Shown piece after piece: positions 15,563 through 25,246 of a stretch of 64,000 nt of DNA. Numbering within the stretch: the stretch's first letter is position 1; every line of letters starts with the position of its first letter. Under the pieces are notes generated by a model. That model did no database searches. It saw only the letters and a program-made list of their open reading frames with translations, and was not told where the DNA came from. Origin of the DNA: CBDAPX01 sp965198725 (lineage in GTDB: Bacteria > Pseudomonadota > Alphaproteobacteria > Rhodobacterales > Rhodobacteraceae); assembly GCA_965198725.1 (NCBI GenBank), contig CBDAPX010000001.1, positions 1,860,001 through 1,924,000 on the forward strand. The letters run 5' to 3'. A program made the translations under genes and the position numbers.

Positions 15563-16483
15563 GTGCAACATACGTTGAAATCACCCGTCGTTTTCGAAGG
15601 GACCGGACTGCATAGCGGTAACCCGGTTCGCGTCACTGTACGCCCGGCATCGGCAGAACACGGCATTTGGTTTCGGCGTACCGACATTGACCTCGGCGAC
15701 AACCTGATCCCAGCAATCTGGGATGCGGTTGACCGCACCCCGCTTTGTACCCGTTTGGTCAACGCGTCGGGCGTATCCGTTTCGACGGAGGAACACCTGA
15801 TGGCGGCCCTGGCAGGCTGTGGCATCCACAATGCGATGATCGATATCGACGGCCCTGAGGTTCCGATCCTTGATGGCTCGTCCACCCAATTTGTTCGCGC
15901 CTTCATGCGACGTGGTTTGCGCCGTCAGTCAGCACCTGTGCGCGCTTTGCAGATCCTGAAACCTGTCACTGTTCGCAATGGCGATGCGACGGCAACCCTG
16001 TTGCCGGCTGATCGGCTGAAAATTGAGTTCCACATCGATTTTGAAGACGCTGCAATTGGTGTTCAATCCAAAACGCTGGATATGGCCAATGGGGCCTTCG
16101 CCCGTGAATTGTGCGACAGCCGTACATTCTGCCGCCGTGCAGATGTCGAAGCGATGCGCGCCAATGGGTTGGCGTTGGGCGGCACACTCGAAAACGCGGT
16201 TGTAGTCGATGGAGCGACGATACTGACACCCGGTGGCCTTCGTCACCAAGATGAAGCCGTGCGTCACAAAATGCTGGATGCTTTGGGCGATCTGGCTTTG
16301 GCGGGCGTACCGATCGTTGGGCATTATGTCGGCAACCGTGCGGGTCACTCGCTGACCAACACGCTTTTGCGGGCTTTATTCGAAACGCCGGACGCGTTTC
16401 GGATGATCACGTGCACCCCGGAAATGACAGCGCAACTGCCCGGCGCCGGCCTTGTATTGGCCGAGGTGCCCGAGGTCGCCTGA
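15563..16483 (+). CDS. lpxC: UDP-3-O-acyl-N-acetylglucosamine deacetylase
   Basis: LpxC is the zinc amidase that commits UDP-3-O-acyl-GlcNAc to lipid A synthesis in the cytoplasm. The 306-residue protein has the first zinc histidine in VSTEEHLMAALAG, the HxxxD zinc motif in RHKMLDALGDL, the catalytic histidine in RAGHSLTNTLLRAL, and the N-terminal GTGLHSG motif. It starts at a GTG with GAGG five bases upstream. Placement directly after ftsZ is the usual dcw-cluster end. Confidence 0.97.
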   Translation: MQHTLKSPVVFEGTGLHSGNPVRVTVRPASAEHGIWFRRTDIDLGDNLIPAIWDAVDRTPLCTRLVNASGVSVSTEEHLMAALAGCGIHNAMIDIDGPEVPILDGSSTQFVRAFMRRGLRRQSAPVRALQILKPVTVRNGDATATLLPADRLKIEFHIDFEDAAIGVQSKTLDMANGAFARELCDSRTFCRRADVEAMRANGLALGGTLENAVVVDGATILTPGGLRHQDEAVRHKMLDALGDLALAGVPIVGHYVGNRAGHSLTNTLLRALFETPDAFRMITCTPEMTAQLPGAGLVLAEVPEVA

Positions 16484-16508
16484 ACACGGTTCCCGCAATT
16501 GTGTCTTT

Positions 16509-16568
16509 AAGGCGTTTTGCCCGACAAAAAGCTGTGATAAACCCAATCCAAAGCAGGCGAAAACGCCT
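16509..16568. repeat. Inverted repeat between lpxC and bamD
   Basis: AGGCGTTTTGCC (16510-16521) and GGCGAAAACGCCT (16556-16568) are near-perfect inverted arms around a loop of about 34 bases. There is no T-run. It may be a weak lpxC terminator or an mRNA-stabilising structure. Confidence 0.35.
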
Positions 16569-16595
16569 CGGATTAGCGGTTAAGGATTGCCCAGC

Positions 16596-17447
16596 ATGAC
16601 AGGCGGAAAGTTACTCTGCGTTATGATGCTGACCCTTGTTTTGGCCGGGTGCGGCGGAAACGGTCTTTTTGGAGGCCGTGATCGGACGGACCGTTCCCAG
16701 TCGCTTGAACAATTCACGCCGGAACAGATTTTCGAACGCGGCGAATACGAGCTCAACCGCAACCGTGCGGATGATGCGGCCTATTATTTCTCGGAAATCG
16801 AACGGCTTTACCCTTATTCCAGTTGGGCAAAGCGCGCGTTGATCATGCAGGCGTTTTCGTATCACCGGGACAGAGATTATCCCAACAGCCGCGCGGCCGC
16901 GCAGCGGTACATCGACTTTTATCCCACCGATGAGGACGCCGCGTATGCGCAATACCTGCTGGCGCTAAGCTATTACGACCAGATTGATGAGGTCGGGCGC
17001 GATCAGGGTTTGACGTTCCAGGCGCTGCAAGCCTTGCGCACCGTGATCGAGGTTTATCCCGAGAGCGAGTATGCAAACTCTGCGGTGTTGAAGTTTGACT
17101 TGGCCTTTGATCACCTGGCCGCCAAGGAAATGGAAATCGGCCGGTACTATTTGCGCCGCCAACGCTATTCCGCAGCGATTAACCGGTTCCGCGTGGTTGT
17201 CGAAGATTTCCAAACAACGACACATACGGCTGAGGCGCTGCATCGTTTGGTCGAAGCCTATTTGTCACTGGGTCTGGTGGATGAGGCACAAACGGCGGGT
17301 GCGATCCTCGGCTTCAATTACCAATCCACGGACTGGTATGAAGACAGCTATAAACTGCTGACCAATCAGGGGCTCGAGGCGCGTTCGCGCGGCAACAACT
17401 GGCTGAGCCAGATTTATCGTCAGTCTTTGCAGGGCAGATGGCTCTGA
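16596..17447 (+). CDS. bamD: Outer membrane protein assembly factor BamD
   Basis: BamD is the lipoprotein subunit of the BAM complex that folds outer-membrane beta-barrels. The 283-residue protein has a lipoprotein signal with lipobox LAGC (Cys about residue 18), then five TPR-like repeats beginning FTPEQIFERGEYEL and ERLYPYSSWAKRAL, the family pattern. The ATG at 16596 has AAGGA nine bases upstream; a TTG at 16587 is in frame but less likely. recN follows after 21 bases, so both are likely co-transcribed. Confidence 0.94.
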   Translation: MTGGKLLCVMMLTLVLAGCGGNGLFGGRDRTDRSQSLEQFTPEQIFERGEYELNRNRADDAAYYFSEIERLYPYSSWAKRALIMQAFSYHRDRDYPNSRAAAQRYIDFYPTDEDAAYAQYLLALSYYDQIDEVGRDQGLTFQALQALRTVIEVYPESEYANSAVLKFDLAFDHLAAKEMEIGRYYLRRQRYSAAINRFRVVVEDFQTTTHTAEALHRLVEAYLSLGLVDEAQTAGAILGFNYQSTDWYEDSYKLLTNQGLEARSRGNNWLSQIYRQSLQGRWL

Positions 17448-17468
17448 CCTTGGGGCCAGGGCGGAAAC

Positions 17469-19118
17469 ATGCTGCGCACACTTGATATTCGCGACATGCT
17501 GATCATCGACCGGCTGGAATTGGAATTTCAGCCGGGGCTCAACGTGTTAACGGGCGAAACAGGGGCCGGTAAATCCATTCTGTTGGACAGTCTGGGCTTT
17601 GTCTTGGGTTGGCGGGGGCGGGCGGAACTGGTCCGCCAAGGGGCCGCGCAAGGTGAGGTAAGCGCCGTGTTCGACCTGCCCGGTGGGCATCCGGCGCACC
17701 AGATACTTGAAGAGGCAGGGTTGCCCAGCGGGGACGAACTCATCCTGCGCCGCGTGAACTTGGCAGATGGACGCAAAACGGCTTGGGTCAATGACCGCCG
17801 GTGCTCGGGCGAGGTTCTGCGGGCCTTATCCGAAACACTGGTTGAGCTGCATGGCCAGCATGACGACCGCGGCTTGTTGAACCCCCGTGGTCATCGTGAC
17901 CTGCTGGATGCATTCGCGGATGCTGGCCCGCTGTTGGAGACGCTGCGGAGCGCGTGGAAGGCATGGCGCGATGCGGAAAAGACCCTGTCTGACCACCGTG
18001 CCGCCATGCAGGCCGTGGCCGAAGAAGAAGAGTTCTTGCGGCATGCCGTCGCCGAACTGGACAAACTGGACCCTCAGCCGGGTGAAGAGGCAGAGCTCGA
18101 CGCGAAACGACGCTTGATGCAGGGGGCCGAACGGATCCGGGATGATGTTGCCCGTGCGGGACAATCACTGGGGCTGGACGGTGCCGAAGGGGCGATGTCG
18201 GACGCCATGCGCTGGCTGGACGGCGTGGCGGACAAGGCGGAAGGTCAGCTCGATGCACCGCTCAGTGCCCTCAACCGGGCTTTGATCGAACTGGGGGATG
18301 CACAATCCGGGGTCGAAGCCTGCCTTGACGCGCTGCAATTCGATCCGTTTCAGCTAGAGGCGACCGAAGAGCGCCTGTTTGCGATCCGCGCATTGGCGCG
18401 CAAGCATGATGTTCTGGCCGATGAATTGTCCGGTTTTGCAGAAGGGCTACGGGCAAAGCTCAATGCTTTGGAAGCCGGTTCCGAAAACCTTGCAAAGCTG
18501 GAATCGGATTGTGGAGCGGCGCAAAACGCCTATCAGGCCGCAGCAGATGCGCTCACGCTCAAGCGAACCGAGGCCGCGCGTGCGCTGGACAACGCTGTCA
18601 TGGCTGAACTTGCTCCGCTCAAGATGGAACGCGCCGTTTTTGAAACGCAGCTCACGCGATCCGAACCCGGTCGGGACGGACAAGATGCCGTGTCCTTTAC
18701 CGTGGCGACCAATCCCGGGGCACCGGCGGGCCCGTTGGCCAAGATCGCTTCGGGCGGAGAGTTGAGCCGTTTTTTGCTGGCCCTAAAGCTTTGCCTCAGC
18801 GGTGAAGGGTCCGGCCTCACCATGATCTTTGATGAAATCGACCGCGGGGTCGGCGGCGCCACGGCGGATGCAGTCGGTCGGCGCCTTGCGCGCCTTGCGG
18901 ACGGGGGACAGGTTCTGGTCGTCACCCATTCGCCGCAGGTGGCCGCACGTGGCGGGCACCATTGGCGTGTGCAAAAGCGGGTCGAGGCGGATCAAACCCT
19001 GTCCACGGTCGTACCACTGCCAAACACAGAGCGGGTGCATGAAATCGCTCGCATGATTTCCGGAGATACCCTGACAAACGAGGCGCGAGCGGCCGCTCGC
19101 GCCCTGTTGGCGGGCTAG
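17469..19118 (+). CDS. recN: DNA repair protein RecN
   Basis: RecN is an SMC-like ATPase for double-strand-break repair. The 549-residue protein has an N-terminal Walker A loop (TGETGAGKS, about 28-36), the ELHGQHDD signature, a coiled-coil middle, and a C-terminal ABC signature (SGGELSRFLLALKL) with Walker B (MIFDEIDRGVGG). It starts 21 bases after bamD. I see no LexA-type box in the short gap, so any SOS control would have to act further upstream. Confidence 0.97.
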   Translation: MLRTLDIRDMLIIDRLELEFQPGLNVLTGETGAGKSILLDSLGFVLGWRGRAELVRQGAAQGEVSAVFDLPGGHPAHQILEEAGLPSGDELILRRVNLADGRKTAWVNDRRCSGEVLRALSETLVELHGQHDDRGLLNPRGHRDLLDAFADAGPLLETLRSAWKAWRDAEKTLSDHRAAMQAVAEEEEFLRHAVAELDKLDPQPGEEAELDAKRRLMQGAERIRDDVARAGQSLGLDGAEGAMSDAMRWLDGVADKAEGQLDAPLSALNRALIELGDAQSGVEACLDALQFDPFQLEATEERLFAIRALARKHDVLADELSGFAEGLRAKLNALEAGSENLAKLESDCGAAQNAYQAAADALTLKRTEAARALDNAVMAELAPLKMERAVFETQLTRSEPGRDGQDAVSFTVATNPGAPAGPLAKIASGGELSRFLLALKLCLSGEGSGLTMIFDEIDRGVGGATADAVGRRLARLADGGQVLVVTHSPQVAARGGHHWRVQKRVEADQTLSTVVPLPNTERVHEIARMISGDTLTNEARAAARALLAG

Positions 19119-19262
19119 GCCACGGCCATATACAAAATCTAATAGAGCCAGTTTTCGGTCATTTGTTCCATTAAATGGCACGGTTTATCAAAATTACGGT
19201 ACGTGCCCTTTTCTGCGCTGCAACAAAGTCCTAGACATTTTGCACGAACCAGCAGGCCCCGA

Positions 19263-20951
19263 ATGGCAAATCAGAACCGGCCCATTCTTTCGCAACAGCT
19301 CGATCAGGCGGTTACCGCCTGCAAAGACGGCTGGCAGGTTCTGAAACACCGCGGTCCCAGCCAAGTTCAGTTCTGGTTCATCGCTCTTGCCATTGGGATT
19401 TGTGCAGGCTTGGCCGCCATCTGGTTGCGCAAGGGGATCGAAGCCTTACAAGCGTTTCTCTACGGCACGGATGATGTGCAAATGCTGCACAGCTTTGCCG
19501 AACACCTGCCGTGGTATTGGGTGTTGCTTATTCCGATCTGCGGGGGACTGATCGTGGGTCTAATCCTGCATCGGTTCACGCCGGATGGGCGCGTACGGTC
19601 TGTTGCCGACGTAATCCAGGGGGCCGCCCTGCATGACGGCAAGGTTGAGACCCGCGCGGGTCTTGCCTCTGCATTGGCGTCCCTGATCACGCTCAGTTCT
19701 GGTGGATCATCGGGGCGAGAAGGGCCGGTGGTTCACTTGGCGGGCGTCATTTCCACATGGGTGTGTCGAAAGCTGGACGCCGACGGCATCACCGGGCGGG
19801 ATCTGTTGGGCTGTGCTGTGGCCGCCGCCGTTTCGGCCAGCTTCAATGCCCCCATCGCCGGGGCGCTTTTCGCACTAGAGGTTGTGCTGCGCCATTTTGC
19901 GGTGCACGCCTTTGCGCCGATCGTGATTGCGTCTGTTGCCGGCACCGTCATCAGCCGACTGGAGTTCGGCGATGTGGCAGAATTCATGCTGGTCACGCCA
20001 GGGTCTTTGCAGTTTTACGTCGAATTGCCTGCCTTCCTGCTGTTGGGCCTTGTGTGCGGGATCATTGCGGTCGCCTTCATGAAGGCGATTTTCTTTGCCG
20101 AAGACATCGCCGCCCATGTGCAGGATCGCACCGGCATCCCGCGATGGCTGCGCCCTGCACTGGCCGGGGCCCTGTTGGGGGGCATCGCCATCGGCTATCC
20201 CCATATCATCGGTGTTGGCTACGAAACCACGCTTCGCGCCCTGTCGGGTGACATGTTGCTGCGCGAGGCGATGATCTTTGCCGCGATCAAAGCACTTGCG
20301 GCGGCGATCACCATCGCGGGCCGCATGGGGGGCGGGGTGTTCTCGCCGGCTTTGATGGTGGGAGCTTTATGTGGCTTGGCCTTTGGCCTTATCGCGACCA
20401 GCGTTTTCCCAGAGGTTTCAGGCACCTATACGCTGTATGCGTTCGCCGGCATGGGCGCTGTGGCCGCCGCCGTACTGGGCGCACCAATTTCAACGACATT
20501 GATCGTGTTTGAGTTGACCGGCGATTGGCAGATTGGCCTTGCCGTGATGGTGTCAGTGTCCATATCGACGGCGCTGGCATCCCGGTTGGTGGATCGGTCC
20601 TTTTTCCTGACACAGCTGGAACGACGGGGTATTCACCTTGCCGCTGGTCCACAGGCCTATCTTTTGGCCATGTTCCGTGCCGCCAGTGTCATGCGCGCCC
20701 CGGATCACGCAGAGGCCGCGGATGAGCAGGAATGCTGGGACAAAATCGGCAACGGCATCTACGTGGATATCAACGCCACTCTGGAAGCCGCGATGCCGCT
20801 TTTCGAGAAGGCCGGGGTCACCTTTGTCCCCGTCGTCTCTCTGACCGGCGAAAACGGTGCCCCGGAATTGCGGGGCGCCTTGTTCCATGTGGATGCTCTA
20901 AAGGCTTACAACCGCGCATTGGCGGCCACTGCAGCAGAAGAGCATTCGTGA
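19263..20951 (+). CDS. ClC-family chloride channel/antiporter
   Basis: This integral membrane protein of 562 residues has about ten to twelve hydrophobic segments and the ClC selectivity motifs. GGSSGREGPVV carries the external gating glutamate, which suggests Cl-/H+ exchange rather than a simple channel. GGGVFSPALMVGA is the second family motif. After the pore domain comes a cytosolic tail of about 90 residues resembling a single CBS-type unit. I chose the ATG at 19263, with an AGCAGG upstream, over an in-frame GTG at 19203 that lacks a ribosome site. Six bases separate its stop from the convergent DUF427 gene. Confidence 0.93.
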   Translation: MANQNRPILSQQLDQAVTACKDGWQVLKHRGPSQVQFWFIALAIGICAGLAAIWLRKGIEALQAFLYGTDDVQMLHSFAEHLPWYWVLLIPICGGLIVGLILHRFTPDGRVRSVADVIQGAALHDGKVETRAGLASALASLITLSSGGSSGREGPVVHLAGVISTWVCRKLDADGITGRDLLGCAVAAAVSASFNAPIAGALFALEVVLRHFAVHAFAPIVIASVAGTVISRLEFGDVAEFMLVTPGSLQFYVELPAFLLLGLVCGIIAVAFMKAIFFAEDIAAHVQDRTGIPRWLRPALAGALLGGIAIGYPHIIGVGYETTLRALSGDMLLREAMIFAAIKALAAAITIAGRMGGGVFSPALMVGALCGLAFGLIATSVFPEVSGTYTLYAFAGMGAVAAAVLGAPISTTLIVFELTGDWQIGLAVMVSVSISTALASRLVDRSFFLTQLERRGIHLAAGPQAYLLAMFRAASVMRAPDHAEAADEQECWDKIGNGIYVDINATLEAAMPLFEKAGVTFVPVVSLTGENGAPELRGALFHVDALKAYNRALAATAAEEHS

Positions 20952-20957
20952 CAGCGG

Positions 20958-21302
20958 TCAGAGCGCCTCAACCGTCACATCTTCGCTCTGGTAAAACGCA
21001 AGATAGCCTTTGATCTCGGCCATGGCATCCAATGGCGTCTCATAGCTCCACACCGCGTTTTCAACTGTCTTTGACTTGTTCACGATGTGAAAATAAGTGG
21101 CGTCGCCCTTATGCGGGCAATGGGTTGTCTTGTCAGAAGGGTCCAAAAACGCCATCGCAATATCTTCGCGCGGGAAATAGATCACCGGGTCATAGCTGCC
21201 TTCGCTGAGTTCCAGCGCATTGTTGCTTTCGCCCAGCACAGCCCCACCTGAGCGCACGCTCCATTTTCCCGGTGCTTTCCGGATCTTGATGTGGTCAGCC
21301 AT
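20958..21302 (-). CDS. DUF427 domain protein
   Basis: This 114-residue cytosolic protein has the full DUF427 beta-barrel pattern: PGKWSVRSGGAVLGES, the central VIYFPREDI, the TTHCPHKGDATYFHI signature, and the C-terminal AWSYE-like segment (here VWSYETP). The function of this widespread family is not established. It lies behind the aminopeptidase gene on the same strand, separated by 56 bases that include a C5/G5 hairpin (21322-21338), so the two may form one unit. Confidence 0.9.
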   Translation of the reverse strand: MADHIKIRKAPGKWSVRSGGAVLGESNNALELSEGSYDPVIYFPREDIAMAFLDPSDKTTHCPHKGDATYFHIVNKSKTVENAVWSYETPLDAMAEIKGYLAFYQSEDVTVEAL

Positions 21303-21358
21303 GGTCTATCCCCTTCCTGCTCCCCCTCCGTTTGGGGGTTTGTTGTAACAGCGATATG

Positions 21359-23149
21359 TCAGATCGGCGCCGTCGCATGTGCCAACCAAAGCTGAGCCGC
21401 TTCACTGACACGCGTGCGTACCTTGTCCAACACCTCTGCATGATAGCGGTTGAGCCAATCGCGCTCATCCGGCGTCAGCATTTCAACCACGACCAGTTGC
21501 CGATCTATCGGCACAAAGGTCAACGTCCGCCAGCAGAGCATATCCCGTTCTGGATCACCACCCGAAAGTTTGGGCGCTTTTTCGGCGACAATCAGGTTTT
21601 CGATGCGAATGCCGAACGCGCCTTCACGATAGTAGCCAGGTTCGTTCGATAAGATCATGCCAGGTTCCAATGGAACATCGCTGCTGCGGGCAAGGCGTTG
21701 CGGACCTTCGTGTACACTCAGATAAGCGCCAACGCCATGGCCCAGCCCATGATTGAAGTCCTGACCGGCCATCCAGAGCGGCAATCGGCCAATGGCTTCG
21801 ATATCGCGACCGGCCAGGCCCGCAGGCCAACGCAAGCGGGACATGGCGATCATACCCTGCAAAACGCGCGTAAAGGTTTGGCGCTCTTCCAGCCCGACGG
21901 TGCCTATGGCCAGCGTGCGGGTAATGTCAGTGGTGCCGTCCAGATACTGTCCGCCGCTGTCCAGAACCAACAGTTGCCCGTCTTCCAATCGGCTGTCTGT
22001 CTCTTCGGTCACCCGGTAATGCATGATCGCGCCGTTCGGACCGGTGCCCGCGATCGTCTCGAACGAGATATCCTGCAAGGCATTATCCTTGCGCCGGCAA
22101 TTCTCAAGCTGTGTGACGATCTGTGTCTCGGTTAAACTGCCCGTGGGCTGAGCGTCAAACCACGTCAGAAACTCTACCATCGCCGCCGCATCGTGCAAAT
22201 GCGCTTCGGCAGATCCTTCGATTTCAGCCGGGTTCTTGCGCGCCTTGGGCAAGGCGCAAGGCTCGTCTCCATAAACCGCGCGATCCCCGAGCCTGTCTGC
22301 CACAACCTGCGGCACAGATCCTTTGTCTAATCGGACGGGCCCTGTCAAAACATCCAATGCGCCTAAGAATGCGTCCGGCTCAGAATTGCTGATCTCGGTT
22401 CCCAAATGATCCTCCAGCCCCTCCAACTTGGACGCGGCCATGAAGAGATCAACCGCTCCGGTATCATGCAGAATTGCAAAGCCATGCCCAACCGGATTAC
22501 GCGGGATATCAGCGCCCCGGATGTTCAAAAGCCACATGATGCTGTCCGGCAACGTGATGACAGCAGCGACATGCCCGGTGTCGCGCAGATCTTTGGCCAA
22601 ACGCTGGCGCTTGTCTCCATGGCTTTCGCCAGCGAATTCCATAGGATGGACGCGCACGGGCTCCATCGGTGGTGGCGGTTGATCTTCCCAAATCCGATCA
22701 ACAAGATTGTCGCTTTGCACCAATGCAATATGCGTTGATTTCAAAACGGTTGTGAGGTGCGAGATTTGAACCGCTGTATGCAGCCACGGATCATAGGCAA
22801 CACGCCCTCCGTCCGGCAGTTGCTCTTTCAACCAATCCGCCAGCTGAACTTCCGGCCGTGGCACCGGTGCGTAGACATCTGCCACTTGGGCCTTGACCTG
22901 CGTCCGATAGCGCCCGTCGATGAACGCGCCGGCCACATCCCTAAGAACCGCGCAGAAACCGGCGGACCCGGTGAACCCTGTCAACCAGGACAAACGTTCA
23001 TCATGCGCGGCAACATATTCGCCCTGATGCGCATCCGCGCGCGGGACAAGAAAGCCGTCGAACCCTTCTGCCCGCATCTCCTCGCGGAGCCGCCCCAGCC
23101 GTGGCGGGCCCTGTTCAGGGCGGGCGGTGACGTCAAAGCTCTGAAACAT
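21359..23149 (-). CDS. pepP: Aminopeptidase P family protein (Xaa-Pro aminopeptidase)
   Basis: This M24B metallopeptidase releases N-terminal residues next to proline. The 596-residue protein is of the long type, with two creatinase-like N-terminal domains and a C-terminal pita-bread domain. Metal ligands are visible: two Asp in DSGGQYLDGTTDITRT, His in HGLGHGVGAYLSVHEGP, and Glu in LSNEPGYYREGAFGIRIENL. The ATG at 23149 has an AGGAAAGGA ribosome site; the frame opens earlier at 23191 but without one. The gene symbol is by family; substrate range is not determined. Confidence 0.92.
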   Translation of the reverse strand: MFQSFDVTARPEQGPPRLGRLREEMRAEGFDGFLVPRADAHQGEYVAAHDERLSWLTGFTGSAGFCAVLRDVAGAFIDGRYRTQVKAQVADVYAPVPRPEVQLADWLKEQLPDGGRVAYDPWLHTAVQISHLTTVLKSTHIALVQSDNLVDRIWEDQPPPPMEPVRVHPMEFAGESHGDKRQRLAKDLRDTGHVAAVITLPDSIMWLLNIRGADIPRNPVGHGFAILHDTGAVDLFMAASKLEGLEDHLGTEISNSEPDAFLGALDVLTGPVRLDKGSVPQVVADRLGDRAVYGDEPCALPKARKNPAEIEGSAEAHLHDAAAMVEFLTWFDAQPTGSLTETQIVTQLENCRRKDNALQDISFETIAGTGPNGAIMHYRVTEETDSRLEDGQLLVLDSGGQYLDGTTDITRTLAIGTVGLEERQTFTRVLQGMIAMSRLRWPAGLAGRDIEAIGRLPLWMAGQDFNHGLGHGVGAYLSVHEGPQRLARSSDVPLEPGMILSNEPGYYREGAFGIRIENLIVAEKAPKLSGGDPERDMLCWRTLTFVPIDRQLVVVEMLTPDERDWLNRYHAEVLDKVRTRVSEAAQLWLAHATAPI

Positions 23150-23190
23150 GCGAACATCCTTTCCTGCGCCATGCGGGTCGGCACGCCCCA

Positions 23191-23273
23191 TGGTCTTCTC
23201 CTTTTTTCAAATACTCAATCGCTTCGCATGCCATTTGCGGTGTGACTTGAGTATTTTTGAAGAGAAGAAGCCA
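23191..23273. repeat. Dispersed 3'-end repeat, inverted pair (copy B)
   Basis: Two copies of the TTGAGTATTTTTGAAGAGAAG-type repeat lie head to head, at 23191-23218 (minus orientation) and 23247-23273 (plus), between cobT and the aminopeptidase gene. They could pair as an imperfect stem. The same motif recurs near 3551, 41685 and 58030-58105. Confidence 0.65.
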
Positions 23274-23293
23274 AAGAGATGGTTCTATGAGAT

Positions 23294-25171
23294 TTAGCTG
23301 GCGCGCTTCATGCCCATAACCCGGGCGCGGGCGCGTGGGTCGCTGTCAAACAGGGCGGCCAATTGTTCGGTCATGGCACCGGCAAGCTGTTCGACATCCG
23401 TGATCGTCACCGCGCGGTCATAATAGCGGGTCACATCATGGCCAATGCCGATGGCCAGCAGTTCAACGATGCCGCATTTTTCGACCATCGCAATCACATC
23501 GCGCAGGTGTTTTTCGAGGTAGTTGGCCGGGTTTACGGACAGTGTTGAATCGTCCACCGGTGCACCATCCGAGATCACCATCAGGATCTTGCGTTGTTCA
23601 CGGCGCGCGATCATGCGGCGGTGGGCCCATTCCAGCGCTTCGCCGTCGATGTTTTCTTTCAGCAAGCCTTCTTTCATCATAAGCCCAAGGTTCGTGCGCA
23701 CGCGGCGCAGGGGGGCGTCGGCGCTTTTGTAAACGATGTGGCGCAGATCATTGAGGCGTCCGGGCACCTGGGGGCGTCCGTCGTTTAGCCACGCCTCGCG
23801 CGCTTGGCCGCCTTTCCAGGCTCGTGTGGTGAAGCCGAGGATTTCGACCTTCACGTTGCACCGTTCCAACGTCCGGGCGAGGACATCGGCGCAGATGGCC
23901 GCGATCGAGATGGGGCGTCCGCGCATCGAGCCTGAGTTATCCAGCAGCAAGGTGACGACCGTGTCGCGGAACTCGGTGTCTTTTTCGATCTTGAAGCTCA
24001 GCGGGGTGGTGGGGTTCGCGACCACGCGTGCCAGACGTCCGGCATTCAGAATGCCTTCTTCCCGGTCAAATTCCCATGACCGGTTCTGTTGCGCCTGCAG
24101 GCGGCGTTGCAGTTTGTTGGCCAGGCGCGACACGGCGCCTTTCAGCGGTTCCAGCTGTTGATCGAGGTAGGCGCGTAGACGTTCCAGTTCGACAGGTTCT
24201 GCCAGCTCTTCGGCGGCAATCTCTTCGTCGTGATCAGTCAGGTAGACCTTGTAATCCGGGTCGGCCTCTGAGATCGGCTGTGGCGCCGGGGGTTCGAGCG
24301 GCGCTTCGCCTTCGGGCATTTCAGTTTCATCGCCCATTTCCTGATCGGCCATTTCGTCCATGCTGACCTGGGCTTGGGCGCTGTCCTGTTGTTCTTCCTG
24401 GGCCTGTTCGGGGTTGGCGTCTGCCTCGTCCTCTTCGGGCGCGTCATCGCCTGTGCTGTCAGGTTCCTGCTCGTCTTCGCCGTCTTCCTGTGCGTCGTCC
24501 TGTTGGTCGTCGTCCAATTGGTCCGGATCATCGCCCAATTGGTCGCCATAGCCGAGATCCTTGATGATCTGGCGTGCGAATTTGGCGAAGGCGCTTTGGT
24601 CGTCGAGGATTTCCTGCAAGTCTTCGAGCGTTCCGCCCGCTTGTTGTTCAATATAGCCGCGCCACAGTTCCATGACGTTTTGTGCGTCGCGGGGCAGGTC
24701 GCGCCCGGTTGCCAAATGGCGGATCAGATAGCCGGCGGCCACGGCCAGCGGGGCTTCGGCGGCTTCGGTGATCTGGCCATAGCCGCGCCGCATGGCATCA
24801 TAGCCGATCTTGGTGTCGATGTTTCCGGCTGTGCCGGGCATATCGCGGGCGCCCATCGCCTCGCACCGGGCTGTTTCCATTGCCTCGTAAAGGTCACGCG
24901 CCATCTCGCCGGGCGGGGCATAGCGGGCATGGGTCTCACCGTTGTGGTATTTCCGGTTCATGGCCAACGCATCCGCTGTGCCGCGGGCCAGCATGACCTC
25001 TTCGCGCGTCATGCGGCGGCTCACCTGGGGCAGGCGCATCGCGTCGCCTGAGACGCCGGACGGATCGACCGAGTAGCTGATGGTCAATTCCGCGTCATCC
25101 GCCAACACTTTGGTCGCCTCGGCCAAGGCTTTTTTGAACGGATCTGCGGGGTTGTCGGATGGTTTGCTCAT
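23294..25171 (-). CDS. cobT: Cobaltochelatase subunit CobT
   Basis: CobT works with CobN and CobS to insert cobalt into hydrogenobyrinic acid a,c-diamide in the aerobic B12 pathway. The 625-residue protein has an N-terminal helical domain, a very acidic Asp/Glu/Gln-rich middle (about 210-310), and a C-terminal von Willebrand A domain with the MIDAS motif DNSGSMRG (about 408) and VISDGAPVDDST. The ATG at 25171 (MSKPSDNP) was chosen; an in-frame ATG lies four codons upstream. Its partner cobS lies 1.9 kb away on the same strand, with three unrelated genes between them. Confidence 0.95.
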   Translation of the reverse strand: MSKPSDNPADPFKKALAEATKVLADDAELTISYSVDPSGVSGDAMRLPQVSRRMTREEVMLARGTADALAMNRKYHNGETHARYAPPGEMARDLYEAMETARCEAMGARDMPGTAGNIDTKIGYDAMRRGYGQITEAAEAPLAVAAGYLIRHLATGRDLPRDAQNVMELWRGYIEQQAGGTLEDLQEILDDQSAFAKFARQIIKDLGYGDQLGDDPDQLDDDQQDDAQEDGEDEQEPDSTGDDAPEEDEADANPEQAQEEQQDSAQAQVSMDEMADQEMGDETEMPEGEAPLEPPAPQPISEADPDYKVYLTDHDEEIAAEELAEPVELERLRAYLDQQLEPLKGAVSRLANKLQRRLQAQQNRSWEFDREEGILNAGRLARVVANPTTPLSFKIEKDTEFRDTVVTLLLDNSGSMRGRPISIAAICADVLARTLERCNVKVEILGFTTRAWKGGQAREAWLNDGRPQVPGRLNDLRHIVYKSADAPLRRVRTNLGLMMKEGLLKENIDGEALEWAHRRMIARREQRKILMVISDGAPVDDSTLSVNPANYLEKHLRDVIAMVEKCGIVELLAIGIGHDVTRYYDRAVTITDVEQLAGAMTEQLAALFDSDPRARARVMGMKRAS

Positions 25172-25246
25172 GGCGCGGCCCAAATCAGGTGTTTAGACGC
25201 TGCAACCTAGACCGCTTCGATGGGCTTGACCATAGCTGGAGGACGG

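Noticed and set aside
24360..24551. Ser/Cys-rich plus-strand frame within cobT
   Set aside because: Antisense of the acidic Asp/Glu/Gln linker of CobT.
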